A program made the position numbers and the translations under genes. 64,000 nucleotides of DNA. Origin: Zygnema cylindricum (taxonomy: Eukaryota > Streptophyta > Zygnematophyceae > Zygnematales > Zygnemataceae). Positions 34,127 through 45,764 of this stretch are shown piece after piece. Positions within the stretch are counted from its first letter, which is position 1; every line of letters begins with the position of its first letter. Under the pieces are notes generated by a model. It ran no database searches and was not told the origin of the DNA. It worked only from the letters and a program-made list of their open reading frames with translations. The stretch lies in the NCBI GenBank assembly GCA_037447655.1, contig JBBHKE010000695.1:1-64000 (forward strand). Direction: 5' to 3'.

Positions 34127-36240
34127 TGTAGAAATTAATGGTATTTTTTTAGTATTTTCTAGGTCTAAAATGGAAGATAGAAAAGAAGCCGAGGCAGTCT
34201 GCTTCTAACTCCTCTCTTCAGCTCCCACACTTGTCGCATTCATTGAAAGTTGAAGAGGAAGCTAGAGCCATAATTGCCTATGTTGCTTAAGAGAGAGAGA
34301 GACAGGTGGTAGATTTTGGTAGATTTACCAAAATATACTTGACGAACCCAAGATTTGATACTGGCACTTGCCGTCCGTCAAGTCGAATATAGAAGGTAGC
34401 TTTATCCTATAGACTAGGATCGGTGTTGAGGTATATAGGGTTTGACAAATATATAAACTGTAAAGCGTGAACAAATTCATTTAACTGAAATTATGGACGT
34501 CGCGCATGGATACATGTTTGAAGAAACAGGGGTACATTATGGGCTTGAAACGCATACCGCTCATTTTGTTTTGACAACAAAACAAATATCGCGCATCCAT
34601 TTATGAAGGCTACGATTAACACCCGGTTTTGATCGGACGGCCGCGAAAGATGTCGGGATCGCAGAATAAGATTTGGGCGATTTTTCGGTAACCGCCACAT
34701 CGATTAACACGTGGCACAACCACATTGTATTACGGCATCTCCGGGGATTCCAGAAACGAATCCTAATATGACATGTGCTAACTGGTAGGCAATGTCGTAC
34801 AATAGCCTTCAGTCCACCATGGAGGCTAAGTACATGGCCTCTTGCTCTGTTGTAAAAGAATTGATGTGGATCAAGTCTTTGCTTGGTAAGCTTGGTCACC
34901 TTAAGAGTGGTGTGCATAATTATTTTAATGATAATCAGGCAGCAATCGCTATTGCTGCAAATCTTAAACATCATTTTAAAGTGAAACACATGGATATTAG
35001 ACTCAGTTTTGTTAGAGAGAAGGTAGAAACAAATAATCAGTTTAGAGTACAGACCAGATAGCGAGATGGTAGCAGATATGATGACCAAACCTATGCCTTC
35101 CCCTAAGCTAATTTTTTGTCGAGAGAAGTGTGGTCTCAAATTCAAGAGTGACTAGAAAATAAGGGGAGTGTAGAAATTAATGGAATTTTTTAAGTATTTT
35201 CTAGGTCTAAAATGAAAGACAGAAAAGAAGCCAAGGCAATCTGCTTCTAACTCCTCTCTTCAACTCCCACACTTGTCACAGTCACTGAAAGTTGAAGTGG
35301 AAGCTATAGCCATGGCTGCCTATGCTGCTTAAAATATAGAGAGACAGGCGGTAGATTATGGTAGATTTACCAAAATATACTTGACGGAACTAAGATTTGA
35401 TCCTGGTACCTGTCGTCCGTCAAGTCTAATATAGACGGTAGATTTATCCTATAGACTAGGATCGGTGCTGAGGTATATAGGGTTTGACAGATATATAAAC
35501 TGTAAAGCGTGAACAAATTCATTTAATTGAAACTATAAACGTCGCGCATGGATACAGGTTTATAAAGTACGCAATACAATATGGTTGCGAAACGGATACC
35601 GCGCAAATTGTTTTGACAGCGTAACAAATATCGCGCATCGATTTATGACAGCTACGATTAAAACCCGGTTTTGATTGGACGGCCGCGAAGGATTTCGAGA
35701 TCGCGGAATAAGATTTTGGCGATTTTTCGGTCACTGCCACATCGATTGACACGTGGCACGACCACGTTGGATTACGGCATCTCCGAGGATTACGACATCT
35801 CCGGGGATAACGAGAACGAATCATGATATGACATGTGTCGACTGGTTGGCGATGTCGTACAATGGCGGTACAGAAAGTACACCGGCACCTGTACCTTTCT
35901 GCACGACACAATATTTTTATTGGTGTCGTATTTCAGTAGATAGAGTTTTAAAAAGAAATAGGACTTAGGAAAATTTGGTAGATAGGACCCTCTCTCTCTG
36001 AGAGCCTCTGTACAAAAGGTCAACTTTGACCCTACATAACTTACTACTCAAGGGAGCAAATTCAGAGATTCTTTTTGCTATCGACTCAAAAGAGTCGTGT
36101 CTTCAAAGAGGTGGAAGTGGTCAGAGTTTTTGTCTTCCACGGTGGCAATTATTTTTGTTGAAAGACAAAGGGGTCAAGGTTATCCTAGAGGCTTCGTGTG
36201 AGCTACTTACCCCAAGGCCAATGGAGGTCTTAGAGTTGCA
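34127..36240 (+). mobile_element. Internally deleted copia element: 5' LTR part, RNase H tail, 3' LTR
   Basis: The 5' LTR starts TGTAGAAATTAATGG at 34127 and is cut at about 34800, where the RNase H tail is joined. The frame 34803-35061 reads STMEAKYMASCSVVKELMW, DNQAAIAIA, HHFKVKHMDIRLSFVREKV, the C-terminal RNase H of Ty1/copia Pol, followed by remnants of the final MVADMMTKPMPSPK region. A polypurine tract (AATAAGGGGAG) precedes the 3' LTR, which starts TG at 35169 and ends GTTGCA at 36240 (1072 bp). Flanks GAAAG (before 34127) and CAAAG (after 36240) are an almost matching 5-bp target duplication, supporting a single insertion that later lost its gag, protease, integrase and RT. Confidence 0.75.
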
Positions 36241-37907
36241 CAAAGTGCTCACTTATGTTATCGTGTTACACTCTATCTCCGTTTCTATCTCCCTCTCCCT
36301 ACCTCTTTTCCCTCGCTCTTCCCATCTCTTATTCTTCCTCTCTTATCGTCCTTCTTTTCAATTGCCTCCTCCCTCTCCCTCTCGCTTTCCCTCTATATCT
36401 TGTCCTCTCAATCTGTTGCACTCTCTCCCTCCCCCTCTCCATCTCCCTCTCCGTACACCCTCAATCTTCGGTTATCTCTCCCTCTCCTTTTTCTTGTTTC
36501 TTTCCCTCTCCTTTTCCCTCTCCCTCTCTCTCTCACCCTCTCAATCTGCCGCACTCCCTCTTTTTACCTCAAACTCTACTTCTCCCCCGCCTCTCCATTT
36601 GTCGCTATTTCCCTCTCTCCCTCACCCTCTCCATCTGCCGCTATCTCTCCCTCTCCCATTCCCTCTCCCTTTCCCTCTCCCTTTTCCTCTTGTTTTCCCT
36701 CTCCCTCTCTCTGTCATCCTCTGAATCTGCCACATTCTCTCCCTTTACCTCAAACTCTCCCTCTCTTGACTCTCTGAATATGTGGTTATCTTCCCGTCTC
36801 TCTTTCTCTTTCCTTTTCCCTCTCGGTTACCCTCTCCCTTTTCCTTTTCTTTCCCTCTCCGTTACCCTCTCCCTTTTCCTTTTCTTTCCCTCTCCCTCTC
36901 TCTCTCACCCTCTCGATGTGCGACACTCTCACCCTTTACCTCAAACTCTCCCTCTCCCTCACCCTCTCGATCTGCCGCTACCTCTCTCTTTCTCTTTCCC
37001 TCTCCCTCTCCCTCTCTCTCTCACCCTCTCAATCTGCCGAACTCACTCCGTTTACCTCAAACTCTACCTCTCCCTCGCGTTCTCAATCTGGTGCTATTTC
37101 CCCCTCTCCCTCACCCTCTCTATCTGTTGCTATCTCTCCCTCTCCCTTTCCCTCTCCCTTTCCCTCTCCCTTTCCCTCTCCCTTTTCCTCTTATTTTCCC
37201 TCTCCCTCTCTCTCTCATCCTTTTAATCTTTCGCATTCTCTCCCTTTACCTTGAACTCTCCCTATCCCTAACCCTCTCGATTTGCCATTATGTCTCAATC
37301 TCTCTTTCCCTTTCCCTTTCCCTCTTCTTTTCTCTCTCCCTTTTCCTCTTCCTTTCCCTCTCCCTCTCTCTCTCACCGTCTCAATATGCCACACTCTCAC
37401 CCTTTACCTCGAACTCTCCATCTCCCTCATCGTTTCAATTTGCCGCTATCTCTTCCTCTCCCATTCCCTCTCCCCCTCTCTCTCTCACCCTCTTAATCTG
37501 CCGCATTCACTCCCTTTACCTCAAACTCTACCTCTCCCTCTTCCTCTCGATCTGCCGCTATTTTTCTCTCTCTCTCTCACCCTCTCCATCTATCGCTTTC
37601 TCTCCCTCTCCTATTCCCTCTCCCTTTCCCTTTCCCTTTTCCTCTTTTTTTCCATCTCCCTCTCTCTCTCATCCTCTCAATCTGCCAAATTCTCTCCATT
37701 TACCTCAAACTCTCCCTTTCCTTACCCTCTCGTTCTACCGTTATCTCTCCCTCTCCATTTCCCTTTCCCTTTCCCTCTCCTTTTTCCTCTTCCTTTCCCT
37801 CTCCCTCTCTCTCACCCTCTCAATCTGTCGCACTCTCATCCTTTACCTCATACTCTCCCTCTCCCTCACCCTCTCAGGCTGCCTCCTCTCCCACTCTCTC
37901 ATCATCT
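36241..37907. repeat. CT-rich satellite with a recurring longer motif
   Basis: About 1.65 kb of CCCTCTCC-type pyrimidine repeat. Unlike the 21-kb array it carries a spaced motif of the form CTCAATCTGCCGCACTC...TTTACCTCAAACTCT, recurring about nine times (near 36567, 36741, 36939, 37047, 37247, 37404, 37516, 37699 and 37845) at 110-200 bp spacing. Long Ser/Leu/Pro frames here are by-products. It lies between the end of one copia LTR and a sequence starting in the middle of another. Confidence 0.9.
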
Positions 37908-38477
37908 GAAGGTGGTTGGAGTTTTTGTCAACCAAGGTGGCATTTATTCTTGCTGAAACACAAAGGGGTCAGGGTTATCGTAGAGGCTTCTTGCAAGCCG
38001 TCCATTCTGAAAATCTATAAAGGTCTTAGAGTTGAGGTTATGGTCCCACCCTCTAGGGTACCCATCTTTAATGGAATTGGCATCACATACTGGAAAAGTA
38101 TGATGACAGGAGCTCTATGCGAGAAATTGTTTTGGGGGATAGTGAGTGGACGAGTGGGGCGTCCATCAGGTCTTCGAATCCCTCTAGGGTTTGGAAGAAA
38201 CAGATTCACCAGGAAAGTAAATCCATCTTCAACAGAAGAGAGAAAAGAAGGGGAGGTGGTGGACAAAAGAAAGGAGAAGGAGAGAACCACACCAATAACA
38301 TCTGGTTCGGCATTCATCTCACCTATTCCGAGGAATGAGGAGAATGATACTGATACTTGGGACTTCAACAATATGGCGGCAAAGCACTTCATCCTCCGCC
38401 ATCATACTCAAGGGCTTGCATGTCCTCATTTGCAGGTAGAAAGGGCATCTGATCTTTGGATGGTTCTCATAGAGATG
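37908..38477 (+). mobile_element. Copia LTR end plus gag N-terminus, first copy of a 570-bp duplication
   Basis: Contains the last part of an LTR, a PBS-like GTTATGGTCCCACC (38037-38050) and the gag start: PPSRVPIFNGIGITYWKSMM, IVSGRVGRPS, then AAKHFILRHHTQG and ERASDLWMVLIEM. It stops abruptly at 38477, where LTR sequence begins again. The segment recurs nearly unchanged at 39014-39583 (about 1% differences, such as TCAGGTCTT versus TCAAGTCTT). Confidence 0.75.
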
Positions 38478-39142
38478 TAGACAAATGTTTACGGGATACA
38501 TATATTTAGTTATGTAAAAATACGGATTACGATACGGATAAGAAACGAGTACCGCGCAAGTATTTATGACGGCTATGATTGATATCTGCATTCAATCGGA
38601 CGGCTGGAAAGAATGCCGAGATTGCGGAAGAGAATCTCGACGGTTTGTGGTCATCGCCACATCAAATGACATGTGGCACAATTACATTGGATCGCAGCAT
38701 CTTCGGGATTACGGGACCGAATCCGAATATGACATGTGTTAACATTTAGGCCATGTCGTACAATATTGGTACAGAAAGTACAGTGGCAATTATACTTTTG
38801 TGTACGGCAGTGTAATATAATTGGTGTCGTACATCAATAGATAGAGTTTTAGAGAGAGATAGGACTTAGAAAAATTTGTTAGATAGGAACCTCTCTCTCA
38901 GAGAGCTTCTGTACAAAAGGTCAATTTTGACCCTCCTTAACTTATTGCTCAAGTGAGCACATTCAGAGATTCTTTTTGCTATCGACTCACGGGAGTCTTG
39001 CCTTCTCAGAGGTGAAGGTGGTTGGAGTTTTTGTCAACCAAGGTGGCATTTATTCTTGCTGAAACACAAAGGGGTCAGGGTTATCGTAGAGGCTTCTTGC
39101 AAGCCGTCCATTCTGAAAATCTATAAAGGTCTTAGAGTTGAG
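38478..39142 (+). mobile_element. Copia LTR (5' truncated)
   Basis: LTR body collinear with 32700-33363 and 35540-36240, including GGCCATGTCGTACAATATTGG, the TAGATAGAGTTTTAGAGAG landmark and the CTCTCTCTCAGAGAGC stem. It ends immediately before the PBS-like sequence at 39143 and so acts as 5' LTR of the gag-protease remnant that follows. Confidence 0.65.
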
Positions 39143-40852
39143 GTTATGGTCCCACCCTCTAGGGTACCCATCTTTAATGGAATTGGCATCACATACTGGA
39201 AAAGTATGATGACAGGAGCTCTATGCGAGAAATTGTTTTGGGGGATAGTGAGTGGACGAGTGGGGCGTCCATCAAGTCTTCGAATCCCTCTAGGGTTTAG
39301 AAGAAACAGATTCACCAGGAAAGTAAATCCATCTTCAACAGAAGAGAGAAAAGAAGGGGAGGTGGTGGACAAAAGAAAGGAGAAGGAGAGAACCACACCA
39401 ATAACATCTGGTTCGGCATTCATCTCACCTATTCCGAGGAATGAGGAGAATGATACTGATACTTGGGACTTCAACAATATGGCGGCAAAGCACTTCATCC
39501 TCCGCCATCATACTCAAGGGCTTGCATGTCCTCATTTGCAGGTAGAAAGGGCATCCGATCTTTGGATGGTTCTCATAGAGATGTACTGAAGTGGTACAAT
39601 TCAGCAACAACAGTTGGCTGATCAAAAAATTAAAGAGTATGTATATAAAAGGGGGAAGATGTTGGAGTTTTGCAATGAGCTTGCTACACTTTTCATGGAG
39701 CTAGAGAGTGTTGGAAAAGAATTTAGTGAAAAGGAAAAGGTTAACTTTTTACTGATGAAGTTACCCGATGTGTTCGAGAACATAGTCAACCGTGTGTAGG
39801 ACTTGCCGGACTCAAGGTGGATATGGAACTCAGTGGTAAGAATGATTCTCGGTCGGGATTATACGACTGAGATTCGAAGGGGAAGAAAGAGTGGGCAGGC
39901 CTTGGCAGCTGGGACGGATTGGAGGAACAATGATTCCACGAAACAAGTTGGAAATTATCGAGGGGAGGGGAAGAAAAATTAGACCGAGGAGTTCGGACCA
40001 AGGACTCCCAAGGGTTTGTGCCATTTTTGTAAGAAACCAGGGCACTATATGGCTGAGTGCACTAAGTTAACCGAGCTGCGGTTAAAGGAGGGGCAGACCG
40101 GTGGACCTCCGATAGGAAACAAAAAGGCCCTTGTGACACAAGAACATGAGGCGAATTAGAGGACGAGGACAATGAACTCTTATAGGATGAGGAGTTGGAA
40201 GCAAATATGTGGTCGAAATTCCACGAAAGCAGAAATGTGCTTTCGGTGGATTGAAAGGTGAAGCAGGCTGGATTGTAGACTCAGGTGCATCCATGCACAT
40301 GTGTAAAGATAAACACCTGTTCACTAAGATAACAAAGATTCTCACCGTAGAGATAGAGTACGGGGATGGGAGGATAGTCACTACTCCTCTTGTAGGATCG
40401 GTAGATCTAAAAGTGTTAGTTGAAGGAAACACATCCATAGTTACATTCTTCGATGTATTGTTTATTCCGGACCTGAACAAAAACCTCATCTCTATATCTG
40501 TATTAGATGATAAGGGTTTTGATACTAGCACTAGGAAAGGAGTCTTTACTGCTTGTTTGAGGAGGAAGTCTATTTCACTGCTGAAAAAGGTAGCCAAGGG
40601 ATGTTTAGGCTGATTTTAAGCAATGAAAAGAAGAAACTTTATGATGTTGGTGTTTATGATATAATGATGTGGCATAAGAGGCGTGGGCATGTGAATATAG
40701 ATAAGTTAAGGGAGATGAAAAAGATTAGAGTGGTGGAAGGGATTTAGTTCAGTGAGAGTGAGAATCTAAGTGATTGTAGTGGATGTGCTCAAGGTAAAGC
40801 ACACAAATTAACCTTTCCCAAAACATCCACCTATAAGGGAGAAAAAATTCTA
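39143..40852 (+). pseudogene. Copia gag-protease-pre-integrase remnant
   Basis: Gag begins with VMVPPSRVPIFNG (the PBS GTTATGGTCCCACC at 39143-39156 is part of this coding stretch) and continues to a stop at 39588. Later pieces: KMLEFCNELATLFMELESVG and LLMKLPDVFENIVN (39650-39795); the zinc knuckle CHFCKKPGHYMAEC (about 40019-40060); protease WIVDSGASMHMCKD (about 40270-40310) in an open frame to 40613; and the GAG-pre-integrase domain WHKRRGHVNIDKL with CSGCAQGKAHKL (about 40670-40810), giving the HHCC set. Frameshifts and stops separate the parts. It is cut at 40852 by the gag-only LTR element. It belongs to the same family as element W. Confidence 0.8.
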
Positions 40853-42165
40853 GAGAATAACCAAACCAAGCTAAAAACTACACAACCAGATAGTTCCTAG
40901 TCCACTAAGTATTCTCACCAAATTTCATATAATAATACCAAACCGAATAATCACAACACTCAGTCAAAGTTGCAGAAAAACAGCTTGCCAGAACTTTGAT
41001 AAATATGACCAACTTCACAATGAAGCCCCAAGCAAACCAGACACACAATAGGTCTGCAAATTCGCCACAATTCTGCCAATACAAAGAGGAACACACATGC
41101 AAAATTTCAGATAATTCTGCCAATAAAACTGAGAGAAATTCTCAGATGAAAATCCCAAAAAGGAGCAGAAACAGTTTTTGTCCAAAAAGTTCCTAAGTCT
41201 AAAATGATAAGTCCTACCAATATATACTACATCTTACTGCTAACTGTACGGAGGCATACCAGCCGTACGTAATCAACCAACTACATCTATTAATGTGAGT
41301 GTACTTGAGATATACCGTAATAATTAATACACGGGACAAACAAGAAATGACTAAATATTTACAAGTCTTACAAATTACGTCAAACGAATCCGGGCCGTCC
41401 AAAATAAATATCATGTGATGGACGCGATTTCGCGTTCCTCACCAAACTGACGGCGCTGCCGTCCGTAGCTCCGGTGGCGTCCAATTCATCACATGTTTGA
41501 CCGTCGCATTATGTTTCGTACGACCCACGTACAATTTAAATCATTTCGAATACTAATCACCGGATCGCTTCGCGATCCGCCGTCCATTTCTCCAACACAT
41601 TCCACACTTTCGTCTATGTTTCTTCGCGTCACTTGAAGTCCAATTCCGTACGTTCCAATAAACTTAGTACGAAGTACGCAAGCTGCTATGACTGCGATGT
41701 GACCAGCGCAGCATGGCAGCGCAATATCTTTATCACACACGCTGCTATGACTGCGGTGTGACCAGCGCAGCATGGCAGCATAGTAATGTGATATAGAGAG
41801 GACTAAAGGTTTCCAAAATCCAACACTCCCCCAAACCTTTAGACTCTCTTAGCCACTGTGTCCACATCCTCCTCTCTTCCCTTTTGTTCAACGGTCACTC
41901 AATTAATTCCGTACATCCCAAACAATTAGTATCGTTACTCCCCCAATTTGCAAATCCATTCGAACCTTCACTGTAAATCCTGATAGCATAACAAATCTAA
42001 ACCACGTACTTTACTCACGAAACATTCTCTACGCACGATACGTCGCGTACGCACGAAACTCATTTTCAAAAAAACTAACACTCCCCCGAAAATCTAGTTT
42101 CGTGCATCCGAAATAAATTTTAAAGCATGATAGCTGATATGATTGCGGTGTCAAATTAAGGAATT

Positions 42166-42255
42166 ATAGCAGCATAGTAGCATAGCAACATAGCAGCATA
42201 GCAACATAGCAGCATAACAGCATAGCAGCATAGCAGCACAGCACCATAGCAGCAT
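42166..42255. repeat. AGCATAGC(A) tandem microsatellite inside the gag-only element
   Basis: About ten imperfect 9-10-bp units (AGCATAGCA, AACATAGC) in the non-coding part between gag and the polypurine tract. The LTRs carry related CAGCGCAGCATGGCAGC motifs. Confidence 0.8.
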
Positions 42256-42459
42256 GTGTCCAACGTCTCTACTGCTCCAGCTCCCTACCGCCATCTCTTC
42301 CAAAAATTTGTCCATCATAGACACGCCAACGCTTCCCCTGCCTCTTTTAGGTTCTCAAAATAAAACTTCTACTTTTCAATCAATTTTATATCAATCAAAA
42401 ACCAAAAAATAAAATTCCACGAATATTACCGATTGTTAATGATAGTCACTTCCGTAAAT

Positions 42460-43785
42460 TTATTTTTCACGCCGTCTTCTTTTGACCACTTTAGGACTAC
42501 GTTTTCTTCTACGATTCATCCTTTGAATTCTACTTCCTTTCTTCGTTTTCTCACCGAATTTTGATGTTTTTCCCATTTTAACAATTTTATTTTCTTCTTC
42601 CGTATTATGAACTTCTTCACGTAACCCAGTTTTCTGAACACTTTTCCTCTCTCCTTCTTTAGATGAATTAATCTCCTCCTGCAAATTATTTTCAGTTTCA
42701 ATTTCCAAATCCCTTTCACTTCCTCCTAGTATTCTTACTTCAACAACCTCTTCCTCTTGCACATTTTCATCACTCACCAATCTGTCACCAGAAAAAGTTT
42801 CAAAAACCGCGTCCTTTTCTGTCTTCTTTTCCTCCGCACCATCTTCGGTCACAATTATTTTTCCCCCTCTGTCCTCGTTCTCCATATTTCCAAAAATGAC
42901 GGTCGGCAAATAAACAAATTTCTCGAAAGAAGGTGTAACCCTTTTATCTTCACAATATTTCCTCGGATTAGTAAATGCATTCTGTTGCCTTTGTATAGGG
43001 GGTTGAACTCGGTTGTTGTCCCACCCTTCTCTGAAATTTCCTGTGAAACATGCGCTTTTATATAGAGGACATACCCTGAAAGTATGTCCAACATCATTAC
43101 AATAAAAACAGTTTTCTACCTTACAACTTTTCTTATTTCTTTGAAACTGTGATCTGACACCTTGAAAGTTCCCCCTAATCTTTAGAGCCTCATTATTCGC
43201 CTCTTCTTCTTAAACACACCTGATTGGTAATTGTAAGTTCCAATTATTTTTATCAACTTGTCTTAATCTATCCAAAGCACACCTATATTCCTTTGGTAAT
43301 CCTTTCATTAAAAGGAAAGCCTTTTGAGCATTGGTGAAGTTTCCTCATGCAATATCATTTTTTGCAAACAGTATTTGTATCCCAATACAATAATTCAACA
43401 TACTACCTCCATCATACTTATACTTAGTTATTTTTGTGACACTAATCATCCAGTGATACACAGAAGTCTTTTGATATGCACGTTCTAAACACTTCCATAA
43501 TTCAGCTGCACTTTCTAAACTAAGGTAAGTCATTACAAGTTCCTCATTCAACGATAGCTTGATAGTCAACAAACAGTCAATATTCTTCTCCTCCCATCCA
43601 ATCGATGATTTACCACGTGTCCCATCCACCACATCCATTAACTTCCTCGACTTGAAGTAGCTCTCCATAATACTCCTCCAATAGTAATATTTAGATCCAT
43701 CAAATAAGGGTAATATTGATTCATCCAATATGGGTAGCCATGGGTGTGGGCCCATAACCTGTTGTTCATAGCCCTTTTCAGCCAT
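42460..43785 (-). CDS. Gag polyprotein of the gag-only element, with charged C-terminal tail (two in-frame stops)
   Basis: One continuous frame of 442 codons, interrupted only by TGA at 43347-43345 and TAA at 43212-43210. The start MAEKGYEQQVMGP lies inside the 5' LTR and crosses the PBS. Residues 25-150 form a copia-type gag core (LFDGSKYYYWRSIMESYFK, MDVVDGTRG, SAAELWKCLERAYQ, YKYDGGSMLNYC). A zinc knuckle CFYCNDVGHTFRVC (about 43100-43060) and CPLYKSACFTGN.REGWD follow. After that comes a long acidic then strongly basic tail (EEEVVEVRILGG...; ends RRKRSPKVVKRRRREK) that I do not recognise and that replaces protease and the rest of Pol. The element Z gag (56596-57138) is related. The tail could serve nucleic-acid binding or nuclear targeting; that is speculation. 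Confidence 0.75.
43745..43758 (-). other. Half-tRNA primer-binding site of the gag-only element
   Basis: Minus strand GTTATGGGCCCACA, one mismatch from the complement of the initiator tRNA-Met anticodon stem-loop region (GTTATGGGCCCACC). It is preceded by CAACAG at the LTR end. It lies within the gag frame, encoding VMGP. Confidence 0.75.
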
Positions 43786-45764
43786 GAATGTACCCTCGGA
43801 AGCACCACAGACTACCCCAAAACAGCCTCCTTTGATTCCACTCAGAATTCTACAGAATAACCAAACCAAGTTAAAAACTACACAACCAGATAGTTCCTAG
43901 TCCACTAAGTATTCCCACCAAATTTCATATAATAATACCAAACCGAATAATCACAACACTCAGTCAAAGTTGCAGAAAAACAGCTTGCCAGAACTTTGAT
44001 AAATATGACCAACTTCACAATGAAGCCCCAAGCAAACCAGACACACAATAGGTCTGCAAATTCGCCACAATATTGCCAATACAAAGAGGAACACACATGC
44101 AAAATTTCAGATAATTCTGCCAATAAAACTGAGAGCAATTCTCAGATGAAAATCCCAAAAAGGAGCAGAAACAGTTTCTGTCCAAAAAGTTCCTAAGTCT
44201 AGAATGACTAAGTCCTACCAATATATACTACAGCTTACTACTAACTGTATGGAGGCATACCAGCCGTACGTAATCAACCAACTACATCTATTAATGTGAG
44301 TGTACTTGAGATCTACCGTAATAATTAATACACGGGACAAACAAGAAATGACTAAATATTTACAAGTCTTACAAATTACGTCAAACGAATCCGGGCCGTC
44401 CAAAATAAATATCATGTGATGGACGCGATTTCGCGTCCCTCACCAAACTGACGGCGCTGCCGTCAGTAGCTCCGGTGGCGTCCAATTCATCACATGTTTG
44501 ACCGTCGCATTATGTTTCGTACGACCCACGTACAATTTAAATCATTTCGAATACTAATCACCGGATCGCTTCCCGATCCGCCGTCAATTTCTCCAACACA
44601 TTCCACACTTTCGTCTATGTTTCTTCGCGTCACTTGAAGTCCAATTCCGTACGTTCCAATAAACTTAGACCAAGTACGCAAGCTGCTATGACTGTAATGT
44701 GACCAGCGCAGCATGGCAGCGCAATATCTTTATCACACACGCTGCTATGACTGCGGTGTGACCAGCGCAGCATGGCAGCATAGTAATGTGATATAGAGAG
44801 GACTAAAGGTTTCCAAAATTTAACACTTGCTTCCGTTAAACTAGCCGTTCGCTTTAACCAACAAGCCTAAGTACAGTGCTACAGTACGATAGGTTTGATA
44901 GATATTTATATTTGTACACGTAGACTAGTTCGTCTATCGGGAATAGATACGTAATGCATAGATATAGTTTTGTATAGTACGGAGTACGATTTAATGTATT
45001 TTATGAAACGGATACCGCGCATTTGTTTCGAACGTGAAACAAATATCGCACGTATATTTTCAACGGCTACAATTGTATCCGGTTTGATCGGACGGCCACG
45101 ATAGGCGCCGCGATCACGGATTATGTACTTTTGTCGTTTTTCAGTCATCGCCACGTCATGTGACACGTGGCGCGACAATGTTGGATTGCGGCGACTCCGG
45201 AGATTGCGGTAACAAATCCGGCTATGACACGTGTCGACATTTTTGCTATGTTGTACAATGGCCGTACAAAAAGTACACCGGCACTTGTACTTGTCTGTAC
45301 GACACACTAATTTGATTGGTGCCGTACTTTAGTAGATAGAGTTTTAGAGAGGGAATAGGACTTAGAAAATTTTGGGTAAGTAGCTGCCTCTCCCTGAGAG
45401 CACCTTGTATAAATGGCAAACTTTGGTCAGTCATAACTATCAATTTACTTGACCATTTTTAGTGATTCTTTTTGCTGCGCACTCAAGGGAGTCCAAGCTA
45501 CACAAGGGTGTAGTCGGTCAGAGTTTTTATCTGCCAAGGTGGCGATATTTCTAAGGGAAAGTCAAAGTGGGTGAATGTGTCCAAATCTCATATTCTAACT
45601 TTGAATTATGTGGTGGAACTGACCACACAGAAAGTGTTATTTCACAGGGGTGAATCTATATTTGGGTTTTGATTGTCAAGGGGTCAGTCATTTGGGTTTA
45701 TATCAACTTGGAGTCGGCACTATCTAGATAAGCTTCTTTTTGGATCTGCTTACTCTGAGGGCCA

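Larger units (their letters stand above)
40853..44825 (-). mobile_element. Gag-only LTR retrotransposon (copia-related, non-autonomous) with two LTRs
   Basis: Read on minus: 5' LTR 44825-43760, PBS 43758-43745, gag 43785-42460, non-coding 42459-41840, polypurine tract AAAGGTTTGGGGGAG (about 41840-41826), 3' LTR 41825-40853. The two LTRs are collinear at a constant offset of 3000 bp, with some 20 mismatches in about 970 bp by eye, so the insertion is fairly recent. The 3' LTR lacks its last about 90 bp. No protease, integrase, RT or RNase H can be found in the 1.9-kb internal region, so the element must depend on others. Its left flank is copia coding sequence and its right flank lies inside another copia LTR; no TSD was found, suggesting rearrangement after insertion. 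Confidence 0.85.

Noticed and set aside
36026-37956. Long Ser/Leu/Pro frames, up to 375 codons
   Set aside because: Produced by the CT-rich satellite, with overlapping frames of the same composition; no domain.
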